A DNA stretch of 64,000 bases. It comes from CG2-30-58-95 sp964618215 (GTDB lineage Bacteria > Chloroflexota > Anaerolineae > Anaerolineales > Villigracilaceae). The position numbers were made by a program, and so were the translations under genes. Below, one piece after another: positions 9,311-16,630 of the stretch; position 1 is the first letter of the stretch; each line of letters starts with the position of its first letter. Location: contig CAZTZE010000013.1 in assembly GCA_964618215.1 (NCBI GenBank), positions 1 through 64,000 on the forward strand, in the 5' to 3' direction. The notes under the pieces were generated by a model that searched no databases, had not been told where the DNA came from, and saw nothing but the letters and a program-made list of their open reading frames with translations.

Positions 9311-10189
9311 ATGACAGAAATCAAAATTGGTAATACGCTGGTAGGTGATGGACATCCCTGCTATGTTATCGCCGAGATCGGCATCAACCACAATGGCGAT
9401 CTCGAAATCGCCAAACAGATGATCGACGCGGCAGTCCACGCCGGTGTGGACGCGGTCAAGTTCCAGAAGCGCACGCCCGAAATCTGCACTCCTCCCGAAC
9501 AGCAGAAACAGATGCGCGAGACGCCCTGGGGCTATATCACCTACCTGGATTACCGTCGTAAGGTCGAATTTGACGAGGCGCAATACCGCGAAATCGAACG
9601 CCACTGCAAGGAAAAAGGCGTCGCCTGGTTCGCCTCGGTCTGGGATGAGCAGGCGGTGGACTTCATGGAGCAGTTCGACACCCCGGTCTACAAAATCCCC
9701 TCCGCATCATTGACCGACCACAACCTGCTGCGCTATGCCCGCAGGACCGGCAAGCCGTTGGTGATCTCGACTGGCATGTCCACGATGGAGGAGATCCGGG
9801 CGGCGGTGAAGGTTGTCGGCAGCGAGAACCTGGTCATCACCCACTGCACCAGCGCTTACCCATGCGAACCGGAGGAACTCAACCTGCGCATGATCCCGAC
9901 GCTGCGGGACGAATTCCCCTGTCCGATTGGTTATTCCGGTCACGAAGTGGGCCTGATCCCGCCCGTAGTGGCGGTGGCATTTGGCGCCTGCATGGTGGAG
10001 CGGCACCTGACCCTCGACCGGGCCATGTGGGGTTCCGACCAGGCCGCCTCGGTGGAACCGGGCGGTTTTGAACGGCTGGTCATGTATTTACGCGTCACTG
10101 AGGCCTCGTTGGGCGATGGCGTCAAGTGCGTCTACGAAAGCGAGAAGTCCTCGCTCACGAAACTCAGAAGGGTAAATTCGCAAGAGTAA
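9311..10189 (+). CDS. neuB: NeuB-family nonulosonate synthase without SAF domain
   Basis: 292 residues, about 60 shorter than the other two NeuB copies because the C-terminal SAF domain is absent; the protein ends soon after the barrel at SLGDGVKCVYESE. Barrel motifs are intact: VIAEIGINHNGD, GVDAVKFQKR, YKIPSAS, VISTGMSTM, HCTSAYP, GYSGHE and VERHLTLDR. The SAF domain normally closes over the substrate of a neighbouring subunit, so its absence suggests a different substrate, perhaps a phosphorylated sugar such as Man-6-P. The gene starts after a clear GGAGG and is followed directly by the 10190 gene. Confidence 0.85.
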   Translation: MTEIKIGNTLVGDGHPCYVIAEIGINHNGDLEIAKQMIDAAVHAGVDAVKFQKRTPEICTPPEQQKQMRETPWGYITYLDYRRKVEFDEAQYREIERHCKEKGVAWFASVWDEQAVDFMEQFDTPVYKIPSASLTDHNLLRYARRTGKPLVISTGMSTMEEIRAAVKVVGSENLVITHCTSAYPCEPEELNLRMIPTLRDEFPCPIGYSGHEVGLIPPVVAVAFGACMVERHLTLDRAMWGSDQAASVEPGGFERLVMYLRVTEASLGDGVKCVYESEKSSLTKLRRVNSQE

Positions 10190-11854
10190 ATGACCGATCT
10201 TTTTTCCGCGCCCTCGCGACGCGCTCTGAGACTCTTTGAACTGACTCATCTGGCCTGGATGGCGCGGCAGGTGAGGCGCGTCTCCTGCCTCGCCTCCGAC
10301 CGTCAGCCGGTCGTCTTTTTCAACGCCTCGACACGGCTTTCCGGCCTCAGTCAGAACGCGGCCTTTTCACTGCTGGCCTCCTGGGCCGTCCGGCTGACCG
10401 GGACTCCGGTTGTTCATTTCGTCTGCCGGGCCGGGATGAGCCGCTGCGTGCTCGGCACGGACGAGAGCCGTCCCAACCAGCCCATGCCGTGCGGGATGTG
10501 CATCCGCCAGTCACGCGCCAACTATACCGGCGCGGAGGCGCGTTATTTCAGCTATCAGCGCGACGCGGCGCTCGCGGCCGCACTCGAAGATTTAAGCCTC
10601 GACGAACTCCTGCGCTACCAACACCCACTGAACACTGATCACTGGTCACTGAACACTGACCACTTGCCTCTCGGCGCGCTGGTTCTGCCTTCGTTGCGTT
10701 GGAGATTACGACTCCAAACCCTGAGCGACGACGAACCGACCCGTTTCCTGTGCCGCGAGTTCATCCTTTCGGCCTGGAACGTGGCGCGCGAATTCAACGC
10801 TTTGCTTGAGGATGTCAGGCCGCAGGCAGCGGTGCTTTTCAACGGGATGCACTTCCCCGAGGCGACCGCGGCCTGGCTGTGCCGTCAGCGCGGCGTGCGC
10901 GCTATCACCCACGAATCGGGTTTCCAGCCCTTCAGCGGCTATTTCGTCGAGGGGCAGGCGACGATGTATCCCATCACCATCCCCGACGTGGAACTGACGC
11001 CGGAACAAAATGCCCGCCTGGATGCCGACTTGGAGAAACGTCTGCAGGGCGATTTCAGCATGGCGGGCGTCAAATTCTGGAACGAGATGCGCGGCCTGCC
11101 GGAGGAACTGGCGCGGCAGGCCGCGGCCTTCAAACAAGTGACGGCGGTCTTCACCAACGTCATCTTTGATACCACGCAGTTGCATGCCAACGTGACCTTC
11201 GCGGACATGTTTGCCTGGCTGGATGAACTGCTGGAAGTCTTCCGCGCCCACCCGGAGACGCTCTTCATCCTCCGCGCCCACCCGGACGAGGCGCGCCCCG
11301 GCAAGGCCAGCCGCGAGTCGGTGGCGATGTGGTTCGAGCAAAGCGGCGCAGCGGCGCTTCCCAACCTGGTCTTCATCCCACCCCAGGAGCGCATCAGTTC
11401 CTACGAGCTCATTCGGCGCTCCAAGTTTGTCCTGATCTACAACTCGACCATCGGCCTGGAAGCCACCCTGCTGGGCGTGCCGGTGCTGGCCGCGGCGCGC
11501 TCCCCGTTCACCGATTATGGGACGGTCTTCTTCGAGCCGGAGCGCGCGTCCTACCTGCGGCGGCTGAAGGCCTTTTTGACGGCGAATAGCCTAAAGGCCA
11601 CAGGCAGGCTCGAGGCGTCGTCCCGAGGCGAAAGCCGAGGGATCCCGAAAGAAGCAGCCCGGCGGACGCGGAGATTCCTCTACTACCGAACATACTGTTT
11701 CTCTCTCCCGTTCGGCGCGTTCATCGAGTCCACCCTGCCCACCGGGTACGTGCGCCTGAAAAAATTCTCCCCCCATGATCTGGAGCAGTCGCCGATCATG
11801 CGCGCCCTGCTGGATGGACTGTTCCACGGAAAACGGTTCGAACTGGATGTCTAG
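10190..11854 (+). CDS. Capsule-type glycosyltransferase with repeat insertions
   Basis: 554 residues, cytoplasmic, related in layout to the products of 40464 and the truncated 36272: an N-terminal Rossmann-like half with a CxxC-containing segment (PCGMCIRQ), then a C-terminal nucleotide-binding half with FILRAHPDEAR and LIYNSTIGLEATLLGVPV. This resembles capsule polysaccharide transferases. ATG directly follows the previous stop. Two stretches look inserted in frame: residues about 146-159 are encoded by six heptanucleotide repeats, and residues near 477-482 (SRGESRG) by a GC-rich near-palindrome. Substrate unknown; possibly a nonulosonate given the adjacent NeuB. Confidence 0.65.
   Translation: MTDLFSAPSRRALRLFELTHLAWMARQVRRVSCLASDRQPVVFFNASTRLSGLSQNAAFSLLASWAVRLTGTPVVHFVCRAGMSRCVLGTDESRPNQPMPCGMCIRQSRANYTGAEARYFSYQRDAALAAALEDLSLDELLRYQHPLNTDHWSLNTDHLPLGALVLPSLRWRLRLQTLSDDEPTRFLCREFILSAWNVAREFNALLEDVRPQAAVLFNGMHFPEATAAWLCRQRGVRAITHESGFQPFSGYFVEGQATMYPITIPDVELTPEQNARLDADLEKRLQGDFSMAGVKFWNEMRGLPEELARQAAAFKQVTAVFTNVIFDTTQLHANVTFADMFAWLDELLEVFRAHPETLFILRAHPDEARPGKASRESVAMWFEQSGAAALPNLVFIPPQERISSYELIRRSKFVLIYNSTIGLEATLLGVPVLAAARSPFTDYGTVFFEPERASYLRRLKAFLTANSLKATGRLEASSRGESRGIPKEAARRTRRFLYYRTYCFSLPFGAFIESTLPTGYVRLKKFSPHDLEQSPIMRALLDGLFHGKRFELDV
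10626..10667 (+). repeat. In-frame heptanucleotide repeat (6 x CACTGNN)
   Basis: Six consecutive heptads CACTGAA, CACTGAT, CACTGGT, CACTGAA, CACTGAC, CACTTGC. Their total, 42 bases or 14 codons, keeps the host gene in frame. The repeat family matches the intergenic array at 15255. Confidence 0.85.
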
Positions 11855-12788
11855 TTGTTCGCTCGTCATCCGTGCCTATAACGAGGCGGCGCACATCGGG
11901 CGTCTGCTGGAGGGGATCAAACACCAGACGGTCAGGGATGTGGAAGTGATCCTGGTCGACTCCGGCTCGAGCGACGCGACCGTGACCATCGCTGCGCATT
12001 ACGGCGCGAAGATCGTCCACATCCATCCGCAGGAATTCACCTTTGGGCGTTCCCTGAACCTGGGGCTGGCCGCCGCGACGCGTGACCTGGTTGTCATTGC
12101 CAGCGCACACGTTTACCCGGTCTACCCCGACTGGCTGGAAAAACTGCTCGAGCCGTTCTTTGATCCCCAAGTAGCCCTGACCTACGGCAAACAGCGCGGC
12201 GATGCCGCCTCAAAATTCTCCGAGCGGCAGGTCTTCGCCCGCTGGTACCCGGACCAGTCCAACCCACGCCAGGAGCATCCATTTTGCAACAACGCCAACG
12301 CTGCGATTCGACGTTCGCTCTGGAAAGAGCAGCCATACGATGAATCTCTGACCGGACTCGAAGACCTGGCCTGGGCCAAGTGGGTTTTAAGTCAGAGTTA
12401 TACCCTCTCCTATGTCCCCGAGGCGGAGATCGTTCACGTCCATAACGAAACGCCGCGCGGCGTTTATAATCGTTACCGCCGCGAGGCGATGGCCTTCAAG
12501 CAACTCTATTCTGAAGCGCACTTTAATTTGTATGATTTTTTCCGCATGACTTCAGCCAATATTGCCAGCGACCTGTGGCATGCGTTGAAAGAGCGCCTTT
12601 TCTGGCAAAGCGCGGCCAGCATCTTCTGGTTCCGGACCATGCAGTTCTGGGGCACGTACCGGGGCTACCGCCAATCCGCCGAATTGAACTGGCAGTTGCG
12701 CCAGACGTTTTATTACCCGCATGGCATGGAGACGCTCGAAAAACCCGCGCCGCGCGTGGTCGAGCCGATTAGGTATAATAAAGGCTGA
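11847..12788 (+). CDS. GT2 glycosyltransferase (rhamnosyltransferase-like)
   Basis: 313 residues with a GT-A fold: CSLVIRAYNEAAHIGRLL at the N-terminus, VDSGSSDATV, then HPQEFTFGRSLNLG, characteristic of rhamnosyltransferase-like GT2 enzymes. The ATG at 11847 is chosen because conserved sequence begins immediately after it; it overlaps the previous stop by eight bases. The C-terminus is helical and aromatic, suggesting membrane association. A TATAAT at 12774-12779 near the gene end could drive the downstream TA module. Confidence 0.8.
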   Translation: MSSCSLVIRAYNEAAHIGRLLEGIKHQTVRDVEVILVDSGSSDATVTIAAHYGAKIVHIHPQEFTFGRSLNLGLAAATRDLVVIASAHVYPVYPDWLEKLLEPFFDPQVALTYGKQRGDAASKFSERQVFARWYPDQSNPRQEHPFCNNANAAIRRSLWKEQPYDESLTGLEDLAWAKWVLSQSYTLSYVPEAEIVHVHNETPRGVYNRYRREAMAFKQLYSEAHFNLYDFFRMTSANIASDLWHALKERLFWQSAASIFWFRTMQFWGTYRGYRQSAELNWQLRQTFYYPHGMETLEKPAPRVVEPIRYNKG

Positions 12789-12797
12789 GAGGCTGCC

Positions 12798-13103
12798 ATG
12801 ACCACTCCTGTCCTGACTCAAGACCTTGAAACCGTTCGCAAGATTGTGCTAAACCACTTGAAGGGCTACCGCGCCAAAGTCTATCTGTTTGGTTCGCAGG
12901 CCACTGGCAAAGCGCGTCCCAAGTCCGATATTGATGTCGCTGTTCTACCGCTTCAACCGTTACCCGATCTATTGTTCTTCAGTATTCGCGAGTCGCTGGA
13001 TGAGAGCGACGTGGTACGCCATGTGGATGTTGTAAATCTATCTGAGACAGATGAGGAGTTCAGCCAGCGGGTTACGAAAGAAGGTATTCTATGGAAAAAG
13101 TAA
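12798..13103 (+). CDS. Minimal nucleotidyltransferase (MNT) antitoxin, module 1
   Basis: 101 residues with the nucleotidyltransferase signature GSQATGKARPKSDIDVA near residue 33; the DID aspartates bind metal. Such MNT proteins neutralise HEPN toxins by nucleotidylating them. The gene overlaps the 13091 HEPN gene by 13 bases, the usual arrangement. It sits between a glycosyltransferase and a broken neuA start, so it is an insertion into the glycan operon. Confidence 0.8.
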   Translation: MTTPVLTQDLETVRKIVLNHLKGYRAKVYLFGSQATGKARPKSDIDVAVLPLQPLPDLLFFSIRESLDESDVVRHVDVVNLSETDEEFSQRVTKEGILWKK

Positions 13104-13486
13104 AAGAGCGGTTACATGTTGCACGCAAAGCGCTGACTACTTTGCAAGAATTGACCAGCAAACAAAACTTTACTGCCCTCGAACGTGATGCGGCAATACA
13201 ACGCTTTGAATATACCTTTGAGGCGACCTGGAAAGCCGCACAAACTTTTTTGTATGAGCTTGAAGGCGTGGAAGCAAATTCTCCCAAAAGCGCCATCCGC
13301 GCTTCATGGCAAGTCGGTTTAATAGACGAATCGTCCTCCCAGGCAGCATTGCGAATGTGTGAAGCCAGAAAAATGAGCGTCCACACCTACAATGAGAAAC
13401 TAGCCCAGGAAATTGCTGATCAGGTTCCTGGTTTTGCTCGTCTGCTTGAAGAATGGCTTTCGGCCATGGAAAAACGATTCACATGA
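13091..13486 (+). CDS. HEPN-domain toxin (HI0074-like), module 1
   Basis: 131 residues, all helical. Family features are FEYTFEATWKA and a conserved ARKMSVHTYNE segment giving an R-x4-H motif; in relatives the residue after Arg is usually Asn, here Lys. HEPN proteins of this type cleave RNA and are held inactive by the paired MNT. Its stop overlaps the mini-ORF at 13483 (ATGA), so that peptide should be translationally coupled to it. Confidence 0.75.
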   Translation: MEKVKERLHVARKALTTLQELTSKQNFTALERDAAIQRFEYTFEATWKAAQTFLYELEGVEANSPKSAIRASWQVGLIDESSSQAALRMCEARKMSVHTYNEKLAQEIADQVPGFARLLEEWLSAMEKRFT

Positions 13487-13599
13487 CCCGCTTCGCCGCC
13501 CTCGTTCCCATGCCTGGGCTGAGCCTGGTCGAAGCCCGCCATCACTCGCAGCGCGTGCCTGGCGACTCGGTATATGAACTTATGGTAGGTGTGCAATGA
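13483..13599 (+). pseudogene. Duplicated neuA 5' end, mini-ORF 1 (38 codons)
   Basis: Starts MTRFAALVPM and later reads RHHSQRVPG, matching the start of the intact neuA at 14593 (MKLAALIPMRHHSQRVPG); the cgccatcactcgcagcgc stretch is identical. A 24-base block encoding PGLSLVEA interrupts it after codon 10. The ORF overlaps the HEPN stop by ATGA and ends by ATGA at the next MNT gene. It is most simply a scar of neuA 5'-end duplication, although the open frame and coupled ends leave room for a leader-peptide role. Confidence 0.7.
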
Positions 13600-13922
13600 A
13601 AAGAATCAGCAAACAGGCTATTTCCGAATTTTCCCGTCAGATTGCCCAACAGTTTCATCCGCATAAGGTGATTTTGTTTGGCTCTTATGCCTATGGAAAG
13701 CCAACGGTGGATTCGGATGTGGATATGCTTGTAATCATGCCGTTTGAAGGCAGAGGCGCTCGTAAGGCAATTGAAATATTGCTTGCTACTGACCCTACTT
13801 TTCCGATTGACCTGCTGGTTCGTACGCCTGAACAAGTGAAAGAACGAGTTGAGTTGGGCGATTTCTTCATGCGAGAGATTACCGAAAAAGGCAAGGTGCT
13901 TTATGAAGCCGTTGACGCGTGA
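13596..13922 (+). CDS. Nucleotidyltransferase (MNT) antitoxin, module 2
   Basis: 108 residues with GSYAYGKPTVDSDVDMLV, the metal-binding nucleotidyltransferase signature. It belongs to a different subgroup from the 12798 protein. It overlaps the mini-ORF before it by four bases and the HEPN gene after it by 20 bases, as expected for an MNT/HEPN pair. Confidence 0.8.
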   Translation: MKRISKQAISEFSRQIAQQFHPHKVILFGSYAYGKPTVDSDVDMLVIMPFEGRGARKAIEILLATDPTFPIDLLVRTPEQVKERVELGDFFMREITEKGKVLYEAVDA

Positions 13923-14325
13923 ATGGGTACAGAAAGCTGAGGAAGATTACATTTCCGCGCAGCGCGAATATCGGGCGCGGAAATCCCCGAACTACAATGC
14001 AACTTGCTTTTTCGCTCAACAGGTAATTGGGAAATATCTGAAGGCGCGGCTTCAAGAGGCCGAAATCGAGTTTGGCAAAATACATGATCTTGTCGAACTA
14101 TTAGAATTGGTTAAGCCCGTCGAACCACTCTGGCAGCCCTATCGCCCCATCTTCCGTCCCATTACGGTCTATGCAGTTCAATTTCGTTATCCTGGCGAGA
14201 TTGCCAGCAAAGAAGAGGCCAAAGACGCTCTAAAAATATGCCGTGAATTTCGCCGCGCTGCCCGTCAAAGTCTAGGGTTGCCCGAATGCCCACCCTCGCC
14301 GCTCTCGTCCCCATGCTTGGGCTGA
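13903..14325 (+). CDS. HEPN-domain toxin, module 2
   Basis: 140 residues. The start at 13903 (MKPLTREWVQKAEEDY) fits the family; the open frame further upstream reads only the antitoxin in another frame. Features: EWVQKAEEDYISA, CFFAQQVIGKYLKA and KIHDLVELL, typical of HEPN (PF05168-like) proteins. The last 13 or so residues (ECPPSPLSSPCLG) come from reading the duplicated neuA start in another frame, so the native C-terminus was replaced when the module joined that sequence. The toxin core looks complete. Confidence 0.75.
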   Translation: MKPLTREWVQKAEEDYISAQREYRARKSPNYNATCFFAQQVIGKYLKARLQEAEIEFGKIHDLVELLELVKPVEPLWQPYRPIFRPITVYAVQFRYPGEIASKEEAKDALKICREFRRAARQSLGLPECPPSPLSSPCLG

Positions 14326-14402
14326 GCGCAGTCGAAGCGCCTGGGTTGAGCCTGATTGAAGTCTGCTATACAGCTAACGCGCATAAGGAGATAAACGAAT
14401 GA
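14286..14402 (+). pseudogene. Duplicated neuA 5' end, mini-ORF 2 (38 codons)
   Basis: Begins MPTLAALVPM, matching the intact neuA start, then diverges through two tandem 24-base blocks encoding LGLSAVEA and PGLSLIEV before unrelated sequence. It starts inside the HEPN gene and ends with ATGA at the start of the 14399 gene. Like mini-ORF 1 it is exactly 38 codons. It is the third copy of the neuA start within 1.1 kb. Confidence 0.7.
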
Positions 14403-14596
14403 TAAAAGTCAAAGAACTGATTGAAATCTTACAAAGCCTTCCTGAAGATGCGCTCGTTTATGCATATGAAGGGGAAGTCGTTGCAATTGTGATCCGCTCG
14501 TCAGACAATAAAACGGAATTGGGTTACATTCCTGCAAGAGGATCCAAAGAGGACAAAGCATCATTCATTAGGAGTGGTGACCAGGAAAAGGAATGA
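14399..14596 (+). CDS. Small conserved-looking hypothetical protein
   Basis: 65 residues: MIKVKELIEILQSLPEDALV, then a short beta-rich acidic part. AAGGAG lies at good spacing before the ATG. The first 30 residues resemble small phage or plasmid proteins that begin this way, but I cannot name a function. It overlaps the intact neuA by ATGA, occupying the same position before a neuA start as the HEPN genes do before the two relics. Confidence 0.55.
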   Translation: MIKVKELIEILQSLPEDALVYAYEGEVVAIVIRSSDNKTELGYIPARGSKEDKASFIRSGDQEKE

Positions 14597-15264
14597 AACT
14601 CGCCGCCCTCATCCCCATGCGCCATCACTCGCAGCGCGTGCCCGGCAAGAATTACCGCCCGCTGGCTGGGAAGCCGCTCTACCAACACATCATCGAGTCG
14701 CTGCTGGCTGTCCCGGAGATCGGTCAAGTTGTCGTGGATACCGATTCCGCGCCGGTCATGGACGGTCTGCAGGCGCACTTCCCGCAAGTGCGCATCCTGC
14801 CCCGCCCCGAACACTTGCGCGCCGACGCCGTCCCGATGAACGACATCCTACTATACGACACCTCGCAGGTCGAGGCTGATTTCTACCTCCAAACCCACAG
14901 CACCAACCCACTGCTGCGCGCCGCCACCGTCTCGCGCGCCATCCAGACCTTCCTCGCCGACTATCCCGCCCACGACTCACTCTTCTCGGTGACGCGCCTG
15001 CAGACCCGCCTGTGGGACGCGCACGGCCGCGCTCTCAACCACGACCCGGCGGTGCTGCTCCAGACCCAGGACCTGCCGCCCGTTTACGAAGAAAATTCCT
15101 GTATCTATATCTTCACCCGTGACAACCTGGCGCGGCGGCGCAACCGTCTTGGCGAACGTCCGTTGCTGTTCGAGATGCAGGCCGCCGAAGCCTGGGACAT
15201 TGACGATGAACTGGATTTCGCCATTTGCGATTTCCTGCTTTCGCGACGGACGATTGATCACTGA
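14593..15264 (+). CDS. neuA: CMP-nonulosonate cytidylyltransferase (NeuA), copy 3
   Basis: 223 residues. The nucleotide-binding loop is divergent: LIPMRHHSQRVPGKNYRPL instead of the IPARGGSKG form of the other copies. VVDTDSAPV and LQTHSTNPLL follow, and the C-terminus AWDIDDELDFAICDFLL matches acylneuraminate cytidylyltransferases. The substrate probably differs from copies 1, 2 and 4. Its start was duplicated twice upstream. Its last codons run into a heptad repeat. It is followed by a dehydrogenase and an SDR that may tailor or supply the sugar. Confidence 0.85.
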   Translation: MKLAALIPMRHHSQRVPGKNYRPLAGKPLYQHIIESLLAVPEIGQVVVDTDSAPVMDGLQAHFPQVRILPRPEHLRADAVPMNDILLYDTSQVEADFYLQTHSTNPLLRAATVSRAIQTFLADYPAHDSLFSVTRLQTRLWDAHGRALNHDPAVLLQTQDLPPVYEENSCIYIFTRDNLARRRNRLGERPLLFEMQAAEAWDIDDELDFAICDFLLSRRTIDH

Positions 15265-15289
15265 TCACTGATCACTGGTAACTGATAAC
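15255..15289 (+). repeat. Heptanucleotide repeat bridging two genes
   Basis: Five heptads (TGATCAC x3, TGGTAAC, TGATAAC). They begin in the last codons of neuA, include its TGA stop and end one base before the next ATG, so no ribosome-binding site is visible for the 15291 gene. Confidence 0.85.
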
Positions 15290-15290
15290 T

Positions 15291-16250
15291 ATGCCCACTG
15301 TCTTATTATCCGCCCCCTACATGCTCCCCTTCCTCGACCGCTTTCGCCCGGTATTCGAGAAATATGGCATTGACCTGCTCCTGCCCGAAGTCCACGAACG
15401 GCTCGGGGAAGCCGAGCTGCTCCATTACGCCGGCCAATTCGATGGCGCCATTTGCGGCGACGATGGTTACACCGCCCGCGTCCTGGAGGCCTGCGCGCCG
15501 CGCCTGAAAGTGATCTCCAAGTGGGGTACGGGCATTGATTCGATAGACAGCCAGGCGGCGGCCCGGTTGGGCGTTGAAGTCTGCCGCACACCCAATGCCT
15601 TCACCCTGCCGGTGGCGGATAGCGTGCTGGGCTATATCCTGGCTTTCGCCCGCCGCCAGCCCTGGATGGACAGGGCGGTGAAAACCGGCGAGTGGGATAA
15701 ACTCCCGGGCCGTTCGCTGAGCGAATGTACGCTTGGCGTGGTCGGCGTGGGCGCCATCGGCATGGCCGTCGTCCGCCGCGCCCGCGCCTTTGGGATGAGG
15801 ATTCTCGGCAATGATATCATCGAGATTGACCATGTTTTTATCGCCGAAACCGCGATCCAAATGACCTCTCTCGACTCTCTTCTCTCTGATTCCGATTTCA
15901 TCAGTTTGAACTGCGACCTGAACCCGACCAGTTATCATCTCATCAACGCCGCTGCGTTGGCGAAGATGAAGCCGACTTCCATCCTAATCAACACCGCCCG
16001 CGGCCCGGTTGTGGACGAACCGGCGCTGGTCGCGGCTCTGCAAAAGGGTACAATTGGCGGCGCGGCGCTGGATGTGTTTGAGACTGAGCCGCTGCCAGTG
16101 AAGAGTCTGCTGCGGCAGATGGACAACGTGATGCTCGCCCCGCACAACGCCAATTCCAGCCCGGCCGCCTGGGAGCGGGTGCATTGGAATACGATCCGCA
16201 ATTTACTGGAGGGTTTAGGATTAACAATGGACGACAAAAAAGGTATTTGA
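15291..16250 (+). CDS. D-isomer-specific 2-hydroxyacid dehydrogenase
   Basis: 319 residues of the phosphoglycerate-dehydrogenase-like family. The NAD-binding motif GVVGVGAIGMAVVRRARAFG lies near residue 145, and ILINTARGPVVDE near residue 230 is followed by GGAALDVFETEP and a catalytic APHNANSS His. It oxidises or reduces a 2-hydroxy/2-keto acid with NAD(H). Beside neuA it may act on a keto acid derived from a nonulosonate or on a small precursor. Serine synthesis is possible but less likely here. Confidence 0.8.
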   Translation: MPTVLLSAPYMLPFLDRFRPVFEKYGIDLLLPEVHERLGEAELLHYAGQFDGAICGDDGYTARVLEACAPRLKVISKWGTGIDSIDSQAAARLGVEVCRTPNAFTLPVADSVLGYILAFARRQPWMDRAVKTGEWDKLPGRSLSECTLGVVGVGAIGMAVVRRARAFGMRILGNDIIEIDHVFIAETAIQMTSLDSLLSDSDFISLNCDLNPTSYHLINAAALAKMKPTSILINTARGPVVDEPALVAALQKGTIGGAALDVFETEPLPVKSLLRQMDNVMLAPHNANSSPAAWERVHWNTIRNLLEGLGLTMDDKKGI

Positions 16251-16312
16251 TTTGGGCGCGTTTCATTTGAGTTGAGAGTGGTTGCTGTTTTGATTTTTTA
16301 GAGGAATACATT

Positions 16313-16525
16313 ATGAAACAAGAATTCTATGTGATTAGTGAACATGACGAAGATGGCTTCTTCGTCGGTGAGGTGCCCCAATTGCGCGGCTGTTACACGC
16401 AGGGACGAACATTGGACGAATTATTGAAAAACATCCGTGAAGTGATTGAACTCTGCCTGGAAGACCAGCCCGAGGCTCAAAATGTCCTCCCGGAATTCAT
16501 CGGGGTTCAAAAGGTGACTGTCTGA
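16313..16525 (+). CDS. hicB: HicB-family antitoxin
   Basis: 70 residues with the HicB partial RNase H fold: YVISEHDEDGFFVGEVPQLRGCYTQG and LDELLKNIREVIELC. AGAGGAAT precedes the ATG. The protein lacks a C-terminal DNA-binding extension. It is intact, but the hicA gene directly after it (TGATG overlap) has lost its middle, so HicB has no toxin here. Confidence 0.8.
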   Translation: MKQEFYVISEHDEDGFFVGEVPQLRGCYTQGRTLDELLKNIREVIELCLEDQPEAQNVLPEFIGVQKVTV

Positions 16526-16620
16526 TGCCTCAACTCCCGACGCTTCGAGCGGAGCAGTTGATCTCTGCTTTGAGAGATGCCAACATCTCCCCCGAAGACC
16601 TGCTCCACTTACTGCGGTAA
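16525..16620 (+). pseudogene. hicA: Internally deleted HicA toxin
   Basis: 31 codons: MPQLPTLRAEQLISALRDA corresponds to the HicA N-terminus (normally MPKLP...GxEVVKAL) and ISPEDLLHLL to its C-terminal helix. The central dsRBD-like part with the catalytic His, which would give about 60-75 residues, is missing although the frame stays open. It is therefore a toxin with both ends kept, like those at 9017 and 28370. Confidence 0.65.
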
Positions 16621-16630
16621 AATCGGTACT

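Noticed and set aside
15306..15938. 210-residue minus-strand ORF opposite the dehydrogenase
   Set aside because: It is an antisense open frame caused by GC-rich codon bias; the plus-strand frame has full dehydrogenase motifs.
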